Both the position numbers and the translations under genes were made by a program. Shown piece after piece: positions 22,157 through 35,214 of a DNA stretch of 64,000 bases. Each line of letters opens with the position of its first letter. Within the stretch, counting starts at the first letter, position 1. The notes under the pieces were generated by a model. That model saw only the letters and a program-made list of their open reading frames with translations. It had not been told where the DNA came from and did no database searches. This DNA comes from Hedera helix (Eukaryota > Streptophyta > Magnoliopsida > Apiales > Araliaceae). The stretch lies in contig OX359286.1 of the NCBI GenBank assembly GCA_947179155.2, forward strand, positions 10,194,501-10,258,500. The letters are read 5' to 3'.

Positions 22157-23635
22157 TACTTGCGAAATGATTAATTCAGATTATATGTTTTAATTATATT
22201 CGATATATATGATATATGATGATGCATGTTTGCCAATCTGAAATTGAATATGTGATATTCTGCATGTATGCATATTCTGGAAATTTGTAATAGATATGCA
22301 TGTATATGATGTTTTGTTAATCGTATCTTAGAAGGTGGAATAATAATACAACTTCTGTTCTAATTGCATTATAAGCATGAATATTCGGTTTAATATGATT
22401 AATCGAAACTGGACATACATGATATGTTTTGGGTGTATTGTTATTATGAGTGTTTTGGTGGATTGTATATGATTCTGGAATTGTTTCAGAGATTCGTATA
22501 CGAATTGTAGTTCGAAAAATTCTACAATACAGATTGTAGTTCGGAAAAAAAAAATCAGGGACGCTACCCCCGACCCTGCTCACTGACCGGGCAGCGAGAC
22601 CACCCGCCGGACCACCGCCAGGGGGGAACCCCCCTTGGACCCCCCCCCCCTGTCGTAACGCACGATGGTCGTAACCCTAATATTTTATATATAGTTTTAT
22701 TTAAATTATATAAGTTGTGTTATATGTTTATTGTGATATGTATGGTGCACAGTTATGACCCTTTTGACCCGTAGGTTAGTGGTTTTTGGTTTTAAATACG
22801 GCTTACATATCGTGCCTTTCTATAAATTCTAATGTAATATTCTATTCTCATCTAAATCCCCTCGAATGTAACTCGAGGTTTCTTTATGACATGTAATGTA
22901 CAAGTGTAACCTATCAAGATGAAAAGATGATGATGGATATGAGACACATGTATGAGGAAGGTCCAAGGAAGCTACTATTTTTAAAATCTTTTACCACCTT
23001 AGATTAACATTCAATCTTTTCATTAGCTTGAAAGGATTGACATAGGGTTGGGCCATAACTGTGACACATTTAATTTTGCACTTTATTTATGCTTGTATAC
23101 GATATGATAAGATACGATATGATATGATAAATAGTGCTTAATAAGATTAAAATTGGTGAGATCTAAATTAATTAATAAAATCCCTCATAAAATTATTAAG
23201 TCTCTATCAGATGTCTTCCAATGAATAACACTTATCAAGATCTTGATCGATGGATGTAGGTTTGCCAAAGCAAAGTATCATATTTATCTTGTTAAGATGC
23301 AATAGGGTAATTGTGATATCCAAACTGTTAAAATCATTGGGCCCGACTTAACTAAGTTATCTCAATAGGATTGTGGACTTAGAGGCATAGAGTTGGTAGG
23401 TACCATTAGATGGACTAGAAACAAATGTTGTTCACCCAACTATCTAAAAGTTATATATGATATAATTGACAAATAGTTGTCTACCTAAATAATTATGTTT
23501 TGAGAGATTAGCCAAAGCTAACTTAAGGTAAAATGAAATATGGATATTGGCTCGCTAGAAAGATTTAATAGAAAATGATTTTTGAATTAATGGTGAGGGC
23601 TATTAATTTGAATAAAATAGTGGGAGGTATTATAA
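22157..23635 (+). other. Leader of the second copia element, no gag reached
   Basis: AT-rich untranslated sequence with an isolated GC-rich block at 22556-22650 (C-runs, CTCACTGACCGGGCAGCGAG). No gag motif appears in any frame. The leader ends about where the Tekay-like LTR begins. Confidence 0.5.
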
Positions 23636-24008
23636 TGACCACAAATTCTATTAGACATTGTAATTATATTTGTTAAATAATAAGCGATAAATTAAAAAAA
23701 TTGTACTAATTAATTGTGCATTAAATAATTGAATGAATATACTTGTGTATGTGTGTATTTATTTAAAGTAATAAAGCAATGTGTATAATTAATTAAAGCA
23801 AATCTAATTGGATTATGTTATAAATCCAAATGAGGTATTAAACTAGGTCAAATTAATTAACCCAGTAGTCCATGTAATTAATTAAACCCTAGTCCATTTA
23901 ATTAATTAAACTAGCACAATGCTTGTTTTAATTAAATGTAACATAGGTTATTTAATGTTAGCCCAATGTGATAATTAAATTGAGCCCAACCAAATTAAAT
24001 GGATGAGC

Positions 24009-24011
<3 letters not shown>

Positions 24012-24077
<66 letters not shown>
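24012..24077. repeat. (TA)n microsatellite
   Basis: About 33 uninterrupted AT dinucleotides in the Tekay-like LTR. Confidence 0.97.
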
Positions 24078-24083
<6 letters not shown>

Positions 24084-24772
24084 AGCATTAAAATTAAAGC
24101 AAAAATGGGTGATTAAATCCCATTTTGGCCAGCAATCTAGGGGCCTCACAAGGGGGGTGGCTTGATTTTGCTCGGTTGGTTAATTCACACACAATTCTAT
24201 AGTTGACCAACAACTCTAGTCAATCAACTTGTCCATCACCTAGTCATTTAAGCAAATAGTAATCCTAATTAGTACTAAATTGACCAATGCTAACAAATTA
24301 AGAAAGTTAATAAAGGTTTACTAAAGTCCTGTAAATAGGATGCTCCATAAATGCTTTATGTTGGTTGGTCATTTGTAAGCATTCCTTGAAAGATAAAGTG
24401 AGAACATTTGAGAGAAATATAGTGAGAACTCTTGTGAGTGTGGAAAATATTAATAGAGGTTGAGCTTGGTGGATGACACAAAGCTTCACCACATACTTTG
24501 GAAAGAGAAAAAGAAGAGCATACAAGACCCTAAGGTTCAAAAGTGCTCCAAACCCTTTCTATTTTATTTTTGTAGTCTAGATATGATTTGAACAGTTAAA
24601 ATGTATTTTTAACCGATCAAAAGTTATTTTGATGGTCTAGAAGTCTTAAGCTATGTTATATATGTATATTCATGGTTTGATGTATTTAAATCATGTTTTA
24701 GTATGAGTGGTATGCATAAAAATGGAAGAAAAACTTTTATTGAACTTTACCGGTAAAACCTTTGGTGTATAT

Positions 24773-26670
24773 TGTAGACACCCAAATTTTGGACTTTTGT
24801 ACTAACCCTGACAGGAGGGTAAAATCATCACTTGACCCGACATACAAAAAGAAAGGTGGACCCCAACACGAAGTCACCTCAACGACTTACGGTCAAAGCT
24901 ATCACAACGAACAACGAGCATCAGGTTACTTGAGACAAGGCAAACAGCTGATCAAAAAAGAACCTGATTTGATCACCAAAGACGACAAATGGTCACTACG
25001 CTTACGGTAGTCGCAGCCCTCCGAACGAGCCTCCCAGAACAATATAGCACGTTTCCCAAGGATTCTCGAATTGCAAAATACGAGCCTTCCAGCGAAAAAT
25101 GAAAGTCCGACATCAGTACACGAGAGTCGAGGCAGCACCGAAGCCGGTCGTAGATGGAACTACGGCTGGCCGCGGATGAAACTGCTGCTGGCCGCAGCTG
25201 CACCTGCGGCCAAGATCTGAGTTCTACATCGCCACTTCCAGTAGCATTTTTCATCATACGAAAAGAAAGGAAAAGAGAGAGACGAAAAGAAAGGAAAAGA
25301 GAGAGACGCGAAAGGAAGAAAAAAAGAAGAGGATCCGAGAGGCTTAAGAAGAAGAAAATAGGAAATCTTAGAGAGAGAAAGGCGAGATATAGAGAGAGAA
25401 GGCCACGGGTTTGTTCTAAAACGTGAGAGTTCTTCACCTTTTGTTCAATCTTTATACTAGGTATTGTATCCTATTTGATTTCCATGTGTTAAAACGTTTA
25501 CTTCATCATTTGGAATGTGAAAAATTCGAGTTTCATAGCTTCGTTGTGTTTTATATAGCAAATCTTGTAGATCTAGTTTTATTTCGTTCTTATTGTGTTT
25601 GTTGGGTGGATCTAATGTAGATCCTAATATTTAGCGCATTGTGTTATTAAATATCTTGATTTTGTTTATTTTAAAGTTAGATCCAATGTAGTCAATATAT
25701 GTTGTTGATCTGTGGATTAGGGACAGTTAGGGAGGATTTATTGCGGATGGAATCTCCTCCTAACCTCCCGATGATGTCATTTTAGTTTATTTTATAGTTT
25801 TTACGTATGTAGCGATCGCGATGCGCCTTTTATGTAAATATGTAAAATTTTGGGCCTTAAAACGACATCGAGTCGAAAATCGGGTTTAAGACCCCGTGAT
25901 AGTGAAATGTGCGATTTGTAGGCATTTAGGGTTATTTGGATGGCTCACATGCCCATGAATAACTCCAATGCCATTTTAATGCTTGGTTTTTCCTTTTGAC
26001 GTGAGAAAATGATTTTGGAATGAAATGACAAAGATTTTCATAAAATCAATCAAAGTAGGATATTAGATCACTCGTAAGCTAAAAATAAAATCGAAAGTAT
26101 CGGATGAGCTCCATTCCTATTTGACGAATGATTCGAAAACCTTGTTTTATAAATATCATCATTAAAGATTTTGTTATCAAAACGAAAGCCTAAAAATGAA
26201 CTTTTCAAAACGAATCGAATCCTTCGTGCATAGGGTCAACGAGATTTCAGAAGTACTATCGAGAAATAAAGCATTCCAACGACATTCATTTAGGCACACA
26301 CGCACACACATGCGCACACACACATTTTAGGATTTAAAAGGATAGGAAAATATCATGATTACGGTAACCATGTTTTCATGGAAGTCGAGGGGTGCCTAAC
26401 ACCTTCCCCTCGCTTAAACAAGCCCCCAAACTCTATGAATCTCGGTTTACGGACCAATTAATTTAGAGTCACATATGAGCCACTGTGATTACGAAAGCAA
26501 AATTCGGATGAGTTGGTACATTCATTTCAAATATACCAACTGACGACTCTGGTCAATTGACTCATCATAAAATCGATCTTTCAAACCTTTTCAAAACCAC
26601 ATCTCAATCCAAAGGCTAAAATTGGGAAGGGCATATTATTAAAAACGAAACGACTTTTCCAGCGTCGACA
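24773..26670 (+). mobile_element. Ogre-like solo LTR, TSD TATAT
   Basis: 1898 bp from TGTAGACACCCAAATTTTG to CAGCGTCGACA, with TATAT at 24768-24772 and 26671-26675. It is related, in opposite orientation, to the LTRs at 49333-51379 and 58955-61286: same termini, same purine-rich stretch, same position of a CA/GT microsatellite (26288-26325), and the same GGGAAGGTGTTAGGCACC-like segment read in reverse. No PBS or PPT adjoins it. Confidence 0.88.
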
Positions 26671-28515
26671 TATATGTGATAGTTAATGTGTAGTTTAAAA
26701 TATACAAGTTGAAAAATGATTTATATGGCTAGAAAGTTATATATGATAAACATATGATATATGTGGAGTCAGAAAACATGATGGTCTACCAAATAATGTT
26801 TGTAGCATCGGGTTTGAATCAATCAAATCAAGGATTTATGAAACTAGTTTTTATTTAGTCATTGTAAGCGATTTTATGCCTATTTACATTTGGAATTTGG
26901 ATTTGTGATCTAAAGAGAAATTGTATAGAGGGAATTTCTGATGAGAATAGACTCAAGAATCACTCTAAAATATTTCAAAATGAATAAGTTATGGCTGTCG
27001 GAGTGACTGAAGGTCGTGCAGTCCAAAAATTTAATTTTCTGAAAATTAGCCGAGCGCCTACCAAGCGCCTATGTGCTTGAATCTGCTGGCTATGAGAGCA
27101 AATTTTGTCTGGGTTGGTCCGGGTCGGGTTTTCATTGAAAAATTAAGTTAAAACAAGTGTAAAATGAATATGTTTGGATATTAAACTAAAATATATGGAG
27201 TCTATTTATAAATAAATGTTAGTTAAATGTTTAAAATAAATTTTAAGGTTAACCCAATTTAAAAAGTTAACTATTGATATTATTTAAAGAGTATTAAAAT
27301 ATTACTACGTGGAATATTATTAAATAAATAATAATATTAATAAATGAATAAAATATTATTAAATAATTAATAATATTGGATAATAAATAAAATATTATTA
27401 AATAATTAATAATATTAGATAATGAATAAAATATTATTAAATAATTAATAATATTAAAAGATGAATAAAAAAATTTATTAAATGATTAATAATATTATAA
27501 GGCTAATAAAATATTATTAAATGGTTGATAATATTAGAAGATTAATAAAATATTATTAAAAGATTAATAATATTAGGAGATTAATAAAATATTATTAAGT
27601 GATTAATAATATTAGATAATGAATAAAATATTATTAAATAATTAATAATATTAGATAGTGAATAAAATATTATTAAATAATTAATAATAGATGACTAATA
27701 AAATATTATTAAAGGATTAATAATATTAAAAGAGTAATAGAATATTATTAAATTGTTAATAATATTAGATAAGAGTGTGAACAATATTAAATAATTAATA
27801 TAGATTTTATGTGATTGAAATATTATCAAGTGATTATAATATTTCCTATATGTTTAAATACTCGTAATTAGATAATTATGTGGTTAAATATTAGAGATAT
27901 AAAATGTATAGATGTTATCATATGAATGTGTATATGATATTAATTTAAAGATTAACTTGATTAATTGTTAAGTCTATCTAAAGAGAATTAAATTGAATTG
28001 GTTAGCAGTAGATTACGCACGAGGCAAGTTTTCCTTAACCTTAACTTGTATTTATTGTTTCAAGTTTTCTTCAACTTTATTTACATTGAGCAATTCAATT
28101 ATTGTTAAGCAAATATCTACACTTGTAGTTATTTGACAGAGCTTTAAGTTGTTAATTATCAAAAATTATTCCACATCATTATTGTTATTGTATTCGCACA
28201 TAGTGCATTTGCAAATGTATAGTTCATTAATTCAAGAACTGTTTAAGAAAGTCTAAGCTAATTATTTCAGCTAGACAATGCAAATTAAATTCATCACATT
28301 GAATATTTTAAAAACTTATCCAAACTATTGGTTGGTGCAGATTATTATAGTAAGACTGGGAATGAACAACCCTAAATAAGGGGGATTTTATCTCTCGGGA
28401 AACCGAATTTACGCAAAATGTCTAAATGTTGTGCATATACATATGGTACAAGAGGCTGATCCGATCGAGTACTAGTTTTTTGAGGAGTCAGATATATATA
28501 TATATATATACCTGT
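26671..28515 (+). repeat. Tekay-like LTR, second piece, with AT hairpin minisatellite
   Basis: Continues the interrupted LTR. 27290-27790 is an array of about ten degenerate ~40-bp units, each able to fold through AATATTATTAA / TTAATAATATT arms. 28251-28276 carries the GTCTA...TAGAC hairpin also found in other elements. 28492-28510 is a (TA)n tract ending at the insertion point. Confidence 0.65.
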
Positions 28516-28678
28516 TGTAACGACCCCGAAATTCGGCCCACTTTATCACATTAAATTCTGTATTTACTAAACATTATCTCCTTATCGGCCGAATTTCGGT
28601 TCGTTAATAACTATTTATTCACCTTCTTTGATCCCATTCACTGATTTTAAAATCATCAATTACCGAATTTTTCGGTAT

Positions 28679-28710
<32 letters not shown>

Positions 28711-31700
28711 CTTTCTCAATCGTTGTATTAGAACGTTTGGATATTTAAAATCCTTACATTTCGATCCTAGTCCCATGGATCGCAACCTTTACTTTTCCTT
28801 TCATTCATTTATCATACAGCTCAACATTCGAATTTAATGTTGATTATATTTTCGCAATTATTCTTTTTCTCATAATTCATTTAATAGTCTCTATCCTGAC
28901 CACCATCTTGAACAATCACAGTTCATAATTTAACATTATTCGTTCTATCAGGATCCAACATATATGTACATGCAAAACATCAATATAACTTTGACAAATT
29001 ATCCACATTGGATCATAATATAAACGTTTAATAATAACGTTCACAACCTTTTCGGAAAAATCCGTCATAATCCGATATTTCTTGAAATTCATTTCTTAAC
29101 CTGCAAAATTTTATATTAAACAAGTAATGAGCACAACGGCTCAGCAAGTTCAACAGTTTATACTTCACGTAGCACATACCTTAATATGTTTGGTGTGTGT
29201 CATACATCATGTGCTCGTGCTTCTATTTGAGCAATATATCTCATAAATATTCATATCTTTGCACAAATCACACATCCTTGTCATATTAATCACGTATCAC
29301 ATAGCACATAATTTGTGTGCATTTAAACCAATATTATCACATCATAACAGTCAACATTTAACATTTAAGGGACTGAAGAACTTGCCTGGCGTCCAATTAA
29401 TAGCTTAAAACTTTAACTCGATCAACCTATGATCATAAAATAATCAAATAATAATTATTTATCCTCATATGATATTAATTTAATTATTTAATATCATCTA
29501 TAACGTAATTAACTCTACCCGACCCTTTAATTTTAGGGTACTGGGTTAATTATTAATTAATATGGTTAATTATATTAACCTCGTTCCTTAATAAATTTAT
29601 TTAACTTAATAACCAATGCCTTCATTACGGACAACTCAGCTCATCGGATAAAATTTAACATATTTGGTTGTCCGGATTTACATTTATTCATTTTCTAACA
29701 TTTAAACTCATTAGATTAATATTTAAAATATTTAAATATTAATCTCCAATATTTAATATTTTTACAAAAATATTAAATTTAATGCCCAAACATCATTTCT
29801 ATATTTTTAATATTTTTCTAGAATTTTCTAGAATTTTTAAACAATTTTTAAACATTTATTTAATTAAAAACTGATTCTGGGGGCATTTTGGTAATTTTCG
29901 CGCCCTAGGGACATAACCGGAATTTCCCAGAAAGTCCAGGGGTATTTCTGTCATTTCGGTGGCTATAGGGACATATCTGGAATTTCCCGGAAACTCCAGG
30001 GCCATTACCGTAATTTTACACGCGTCTAGGACACGTTAGACATTACCGGAAAAGAGGAGGGGCATCACGGTCATTTCCGCCCAATTCGTCGGCCGCGCGT
30101 ATCGCGCGACTCCTCCACAATCGACGCCAAACGGCGTCGTTTCGGTTTGCCAGTTTTTGGCCTCCGCGCATGGCGCGGCTTACCCTCAGGCACGGCGATA
30201 AAACGACGCCGTTTTATTGCCTGCTTCCGAAAAATACGCCCGCGCAATGCGCGGGCTACTGTTCCTTCTTCGTTTTCTGTTAACGTGAACAGTATACCAA
30301 CTTGCAAAATTTTCCATTTTTTATCAAAAAATTCACAACACAAACATTCCAAAAATCATATAATTTATATATCTTCATCCCAAAAATTATTTGGAATCAT
30401 TTTTCTATTTATTTTCTATTTTTCCACAATAATAAATTCCCACCATAATTACATAAAATAATTTAAATAAATGTATTTTTACCTTCCTTGGCCTTCCTTG
30501 AAGCTTAGAAATCTCCTCTAGATGACACCAAAAATTCTCTTTTCCTTCCGGTGACTATGGTGATCGGTGGTGGTGGTAGTGGTGGCTACGGGTGGGAAGA
30601 GAAAGAATGAGAGTGTTTATTTGCTTGCTTGTTGTTTTTCCTTTTATTTTCTCTCTCTTCCTTGCCTTTTATAGCCTTAAGTTGCTTACAATTTTTGGAT
30701 AAATATTTCATTCCACCGACTTAACATGCCGACTCAGCCTTCTCTCGAATTTTCTAAATTACGCAAGCATAATTTCTAATTTAATACATTACATAATTAT
30801 AACGTGTAATAAATATTTTATATAATAAATATAAAATATTTATTTTAATTCACTAAAAATCATAATATAATTTATCATTAATATTAATACCTCTTTCGGG
30901 TACTTTTCTTGACAAATTTTGTACACGCATAATGCCATGCATGTAATTATTTGAGGTAATTTATACCTCCAAAATTCATTAAATAATTCACGTAGCATAT
31001 AAAAATTATTTTTCATAATTTTTCACTTCATTACTTGGACAACATGTTACATTAACATGTTCCCGTTTCTGAAATATTATCCTTCATAAAAGTCATAATA
31101 ATTTAATTATGCATACACATAATTTTTAATGAATTAAAACATTCATTCTTCCTCATTTAATTTCATTTCTTTACATTTCACACTAATTTCTTTATATATA
31201 TAAATTATATTATATAATTTATATATTTACATTTTCCTTTCTTAATTAATTTCTTAAATTCCTCCAACCATATTCCAATTAATCACCTTATATAAATTAT
31301 ATAATTATTCTTATATAATTTATATAATTATTATTTCATTCGTACCTTATTTTAATTTCCTTATATAAATTATATAATTTATTATTATATAATTTATATA
31401 ATTACTTTTTCTTCTCAATAAATTTCTAAACTTCCTCCATAAAACTTGATAAAATCTAAAATCCATAATCACAATTTCACTAATTTTCTCCTTACTTTTT
31501 CATTTAACTTTGGATTAATTTAATTATTAATCCATTAATTCTCATAATTAATGAAATCTATAATTTCAATTAAACATTCACATATATATAGAAATGTATA
31601 TATATAAATATATACATATTTAATTCCTGCATTTCACATTATCACATAACCTCATAATTTCTGTATTTCCACAATAATTTAATTGTACACTTTATTGTAC

Positions 31701-31940
31701 ATTTACATATAATTTCTCTTATTCTTCATAAATTGTTTCCAAACAATTTATTTACTTTTCAATTACTTTAATTTCACACAAACCATCACCATCTTTGTAC
31801 CGATTTAATTTACCAATTAAATCTCGTCAATTACATTAAATCACATAAAATAATAATTAATTTACATAACCTTGATAATTTTTATCAATTAAATTCTCAT
31901 TTAATATTATTAAATAATTCCGAAAATTCGGGTCATCACA
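28516..31940 (-). repeat. 3' LTR (3425 bp) of the LARD-like element
   Basis: Plus strand runs TGTAACGACCCCG to GGGTCATCACA. Landmarks: a poly-T run of 29 (28682-28710); a conserved AACTTGCTGAGC box on minus (29121-29150); a GC-rich module with palindromes (30090-30260) preceded by repeats of a GGGGCATTTTGGTAATTT type (29880-30080); and paired AT hairpins at 31288-31327 and 31361-31401. The small frames inside are chance readings and repeat identically in the other LTR. Confidence 0.93.
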
Positions 31941-31955
31941 TTCTTCCCCCCTTAA
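31941..31955 (-). other. Polypurine tract of the LARD-like element
   Basis: Minus strand reads AAGGGGGGAAGAA directly before the LTR start TGTGATGACCC. Confidence 0.85.
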
Positions 31956-34900
31956 CAGGATTCCGTCCTCGGAATCATAATTGCCGTAATAATCGTACGT
32001 ATCTTATTTATAGCATTTTGTTATAACCTTATCTTGATGAATAACAATTTAATCCATCACAATCATACTTTACCTCTTTAATATCCATAACTCACATGGA
32101 TATCTTATAATGATCATAATTGTCAGAATACAAAATTCTTAGTTCAATTCACAATTCCTCTGTAGTATTACATCTCATAATTCTCTAAAATTTATTCATA
32201 AAACTTTAACCGTTTCTTGATATACTTATCAAGATAATTTCTCATTCTCTAAAAATTTTCTTTCTTTAATCTTACGTAATCTTACTTCATTCATATATTA
32301 TACCTCATTCATATTCTACACATTCCTCATTCTCTTCTCAATTCATACTCATGAATCGTCTTTTCATTCCATAATCATTTCTGAATACTTTTATCGTTCA
32401 ACACTAGGTTTTAAATACTAACCTTTTCTTGATTCATCATAATCCTTATTTGGAATTATTTTCAAATTCCTGGGGTATCACATTCACCCCTCCTTCATAA
32501 AATTTCGTCCTCGAAATTTCTATGTATTAATATCTCTTTCATTTGCAACTTACGCATTTTCTTAGCATTCATTTCACATATCTTTCTTTCCTTCCTTTCT
32601 CGTAGTCATTGCACATGGCAAACTTTCTAATCCATCACATTTCATAATTCATTGGCTTTCCCATTACTACATTCATTAATGCTCACATGTAGAAGATGCT
32701 ACCCCATCCTACCATCCAATCTTCATAAGAGTAGAGGAATTTATTTTGGAAACTTTCATGCTTTGCTAGATGAACACTTATCCCGGTTAACAGTATTTCA
32801 CTCCCAGAGTACCTCATACTGCAACCCATTAAAAATAATAAATTTTCATAACATTCTGAACATTGATCCCGGTTTACAGTACTTCGCTCCCTGAGTACCT
32901 CATACTGCAAACCCTGACAGTGGATCAGTCTGTCATTAAATGATGGATGTTTCACCATACTATGTCTTTCTATGCCAGGTGACCATTCGATCAACCTGCA
33001 ATATTCTTAATCTTTTTGTTCATCCCAGCCTTAGAATTCATTCAAAAGTAATTTAGTTATAACTTTCAAAGAATATGAATTCAATATATTTCAAAATTTG
33101 TCTAGCTGAATCAATAGCTCAGACTTATATTCCTTCAACGCTTGTCTAGCTAGATCAATTAGCATAGACTTACTTTTAATACTTTATAATCCGCAGAAAT
33201 TTTAAAACATCCATCATGTCAAAACTTTTCAAAACGTCCAGCCGAGTCAAATGGCATTGACTTATAGCTTTGACATACTTCATAAATCAAATCATTTATG
33301 ACTTCATGTTACCGCATCATCTTGACAGTACGTTGAGGATTCCGTCGTGAATAATTCCTACACCATAAACCATACTTTATGGTGTTGAATCATCTTATAA
33401 CGAAATAGTACCGCACCATCTCAACAACACGTTGAGCATTCCGTCATTCATCACATCTACACCGGGCTAAACGGTGCATGGATGATTATTTTAAAATACA
33501 TTTTGATGTAAAATATTTTTGTCTAGCCGAAACAAGTAGCATAGACACTTTTTAAATCGTTTTAAAATTCATTTGTATCTTTCAAAGCACACTCGTGCCA
33601 AATCAACTTGAGGCCAAAATCTTCGAAATCTAGCAAAGCTAGAAGAGTGGGAATATCCTAATTCCCTAACATTCAGCTTCTGCTTCTTTAATTATTATAT
33701 TATTAAATTTATTGCTAGGACTATTTTCATTATCACATTAAAATTTCTATCTACTCCATCATTCTATAGCCCCCGTATAGTTCATCAAACTTGTCACACA
33801 TTATGAGTCCAGGAACTTACCACAAGAATATGAGTTTTAAAACTTGTCCTAGCAATATGTAGTCTGAGAATATGTCAAAGACTATCCATATGCTGAGGGG
33901 CTCAAAACATACCATACGATTATGAGTCATGGACTTACCATATGCATGAGTTTTAAGAACTCGTGCCTAAACTTAATATTATTTATCTATCAAAAACTGC
34001 TAGCGCGACTCTAACATTTCAATGATTATCACATAGTAACTAAGTAAACACAAATCCCCCGCCCATACAAAGGATTGTGCAATTCAGTCACCACATGAGT
34101 CCTCAATTGAAATTTCGTACCCAAACTTTCTGCCCCCTTATCATTACATTTCTGTCATTCATCATTCTCTGCATTCTTTTTGTACTATTTCATAGTACCA
34201 TATCTCTTTATAGCATTAAGCTATACCTTTTTCGACCATTTATAGGTCCTTCTGTCATTTCACATTTCATTCATGTCTTAACATTTCCTGAATTCTGTTT
34301 GTACTATTTCATAGTACTCTTTCTCTTTATAGCATCAAGCTATACCTTTTTGACCCTTAACAGGTCTCTGTTCTTTCACATTCTCACTTGATCCATCATG
34401 ACCTTGCTTTACAAGCTATTCCTTATTCGCCTTCCTTATCTCGTGATCGTATCGTAGTACGATCCTCTTACCGTTCTTGATCATGTTATTATGATCTCTT
34501 TCTATGCTCTTTAGATTACATTTCATCCTTATTGCTTGAATCAGGTGTCCCCTGATTTCCTTTGAGATTCATCTTTGAATCATTTCAAATATTCTCTTTC
34601 AATTACGTTCTCAATTGAACTTATAAATTTTCTCAATTCATTACATTCATTCAGCTCTTTCTTAACGTCTTTATCTCTTCCTTGTAATCTTATCTCTTTC
34701 ACATTTCCTTTACTTTAGCCAATATCTGAGGACTATCTTTCTCAACTTATATTTTTCCATTCTAGTTTCCCCCATGTTCATCAAACTTATCACGTATTTG
34801 GGCTCAGGAACTTACCATAATCATATGGTTGAGGAGCTTGTCCTAGTCAGGCCATAATCGCCCATTCGCTAAAGGGGCTCCACCATACAACCATGAGTCA

Positions 34901-35003
34901 CGAGCTTACTATACGCTTGGGTTTTCAGAACACTCAACTAACTTTATTCTTTCTTACTTAGGTTATAGCCTAAGGTATCATTTACCTAAGGTTTATAACC
35001 TCT
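31956..35003 (-). other. Non-coding internal region of the LARD-like element
   Basis: About 3 kb without domain-bearing frames. It holds four copies of a GTCTA...TAGAC hairpin (33100-33124, 33143-33170, 33236-33263, 33521-33547), repeated phrases around 33780-34000 and 34790-34940 (catgagt / acttacca type), a repeated gtactatttcatagtac palindrome (34180, 34300), and a stem-loop next to the PBS (34961-35000). Confidence 0.7.
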
Positions 35004-35004
35004 A

Positions 35005-35016
35005 GCTCTGATACCA
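35005..35016 (-). other. Primer-binding site, initiator tRNA-Met type
   Basis: Minus strand reads TGGTATCAGAGC, two bases from the LTR at 35019. Confidence 0.9.
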
Positions 35017-35018
35017 AC

Positions 35019-35181
35019 TGTAACGACCCCGAAATTCGGCCCACTTTATCACATTAAATTCTGTATTTACTAAACATTATCTCCTTATCGGCCGAATTTC
35101 GGTTCGTTAATAACTATTTATTCACCTTCTTTGATCCCATTCACTGATTTTAAAATCATCAATTACCGAATTTTTCGGTAT

Positions 35182-35214
<33 letters not shown>

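Noticed and set aside
25154..25437. Lys/Arg/Glu-rich 90-aa and Leu/Ser/Phe-rich 154-aa frames
   Set aside because: Both come from one purine-rich stretch of the Ogre-like solo LTR read on opposite strands.
28682..28710. Poly-T run as a retroposon (SINE/LINE) tail
   Set aside because: It is inside an LTR, present in both LTR copies, with no flanking target duplication or SINE body.
30071..30461. Frames of 93 and 104 codons on opposite strands, repeated at 36575-36965
   Set aside because: They overlap each other in the GC-rich module of the LTR, have no domain and recur only because the LTRs are duplicates.
33341..33480. Possible additional hairpin family (CACCATAAACCATACTTTATGGTG)
   Set aside because: A single strong palindrome near 33361-33384 without confirmed copies elsewhere; insufficient support as a separate element.
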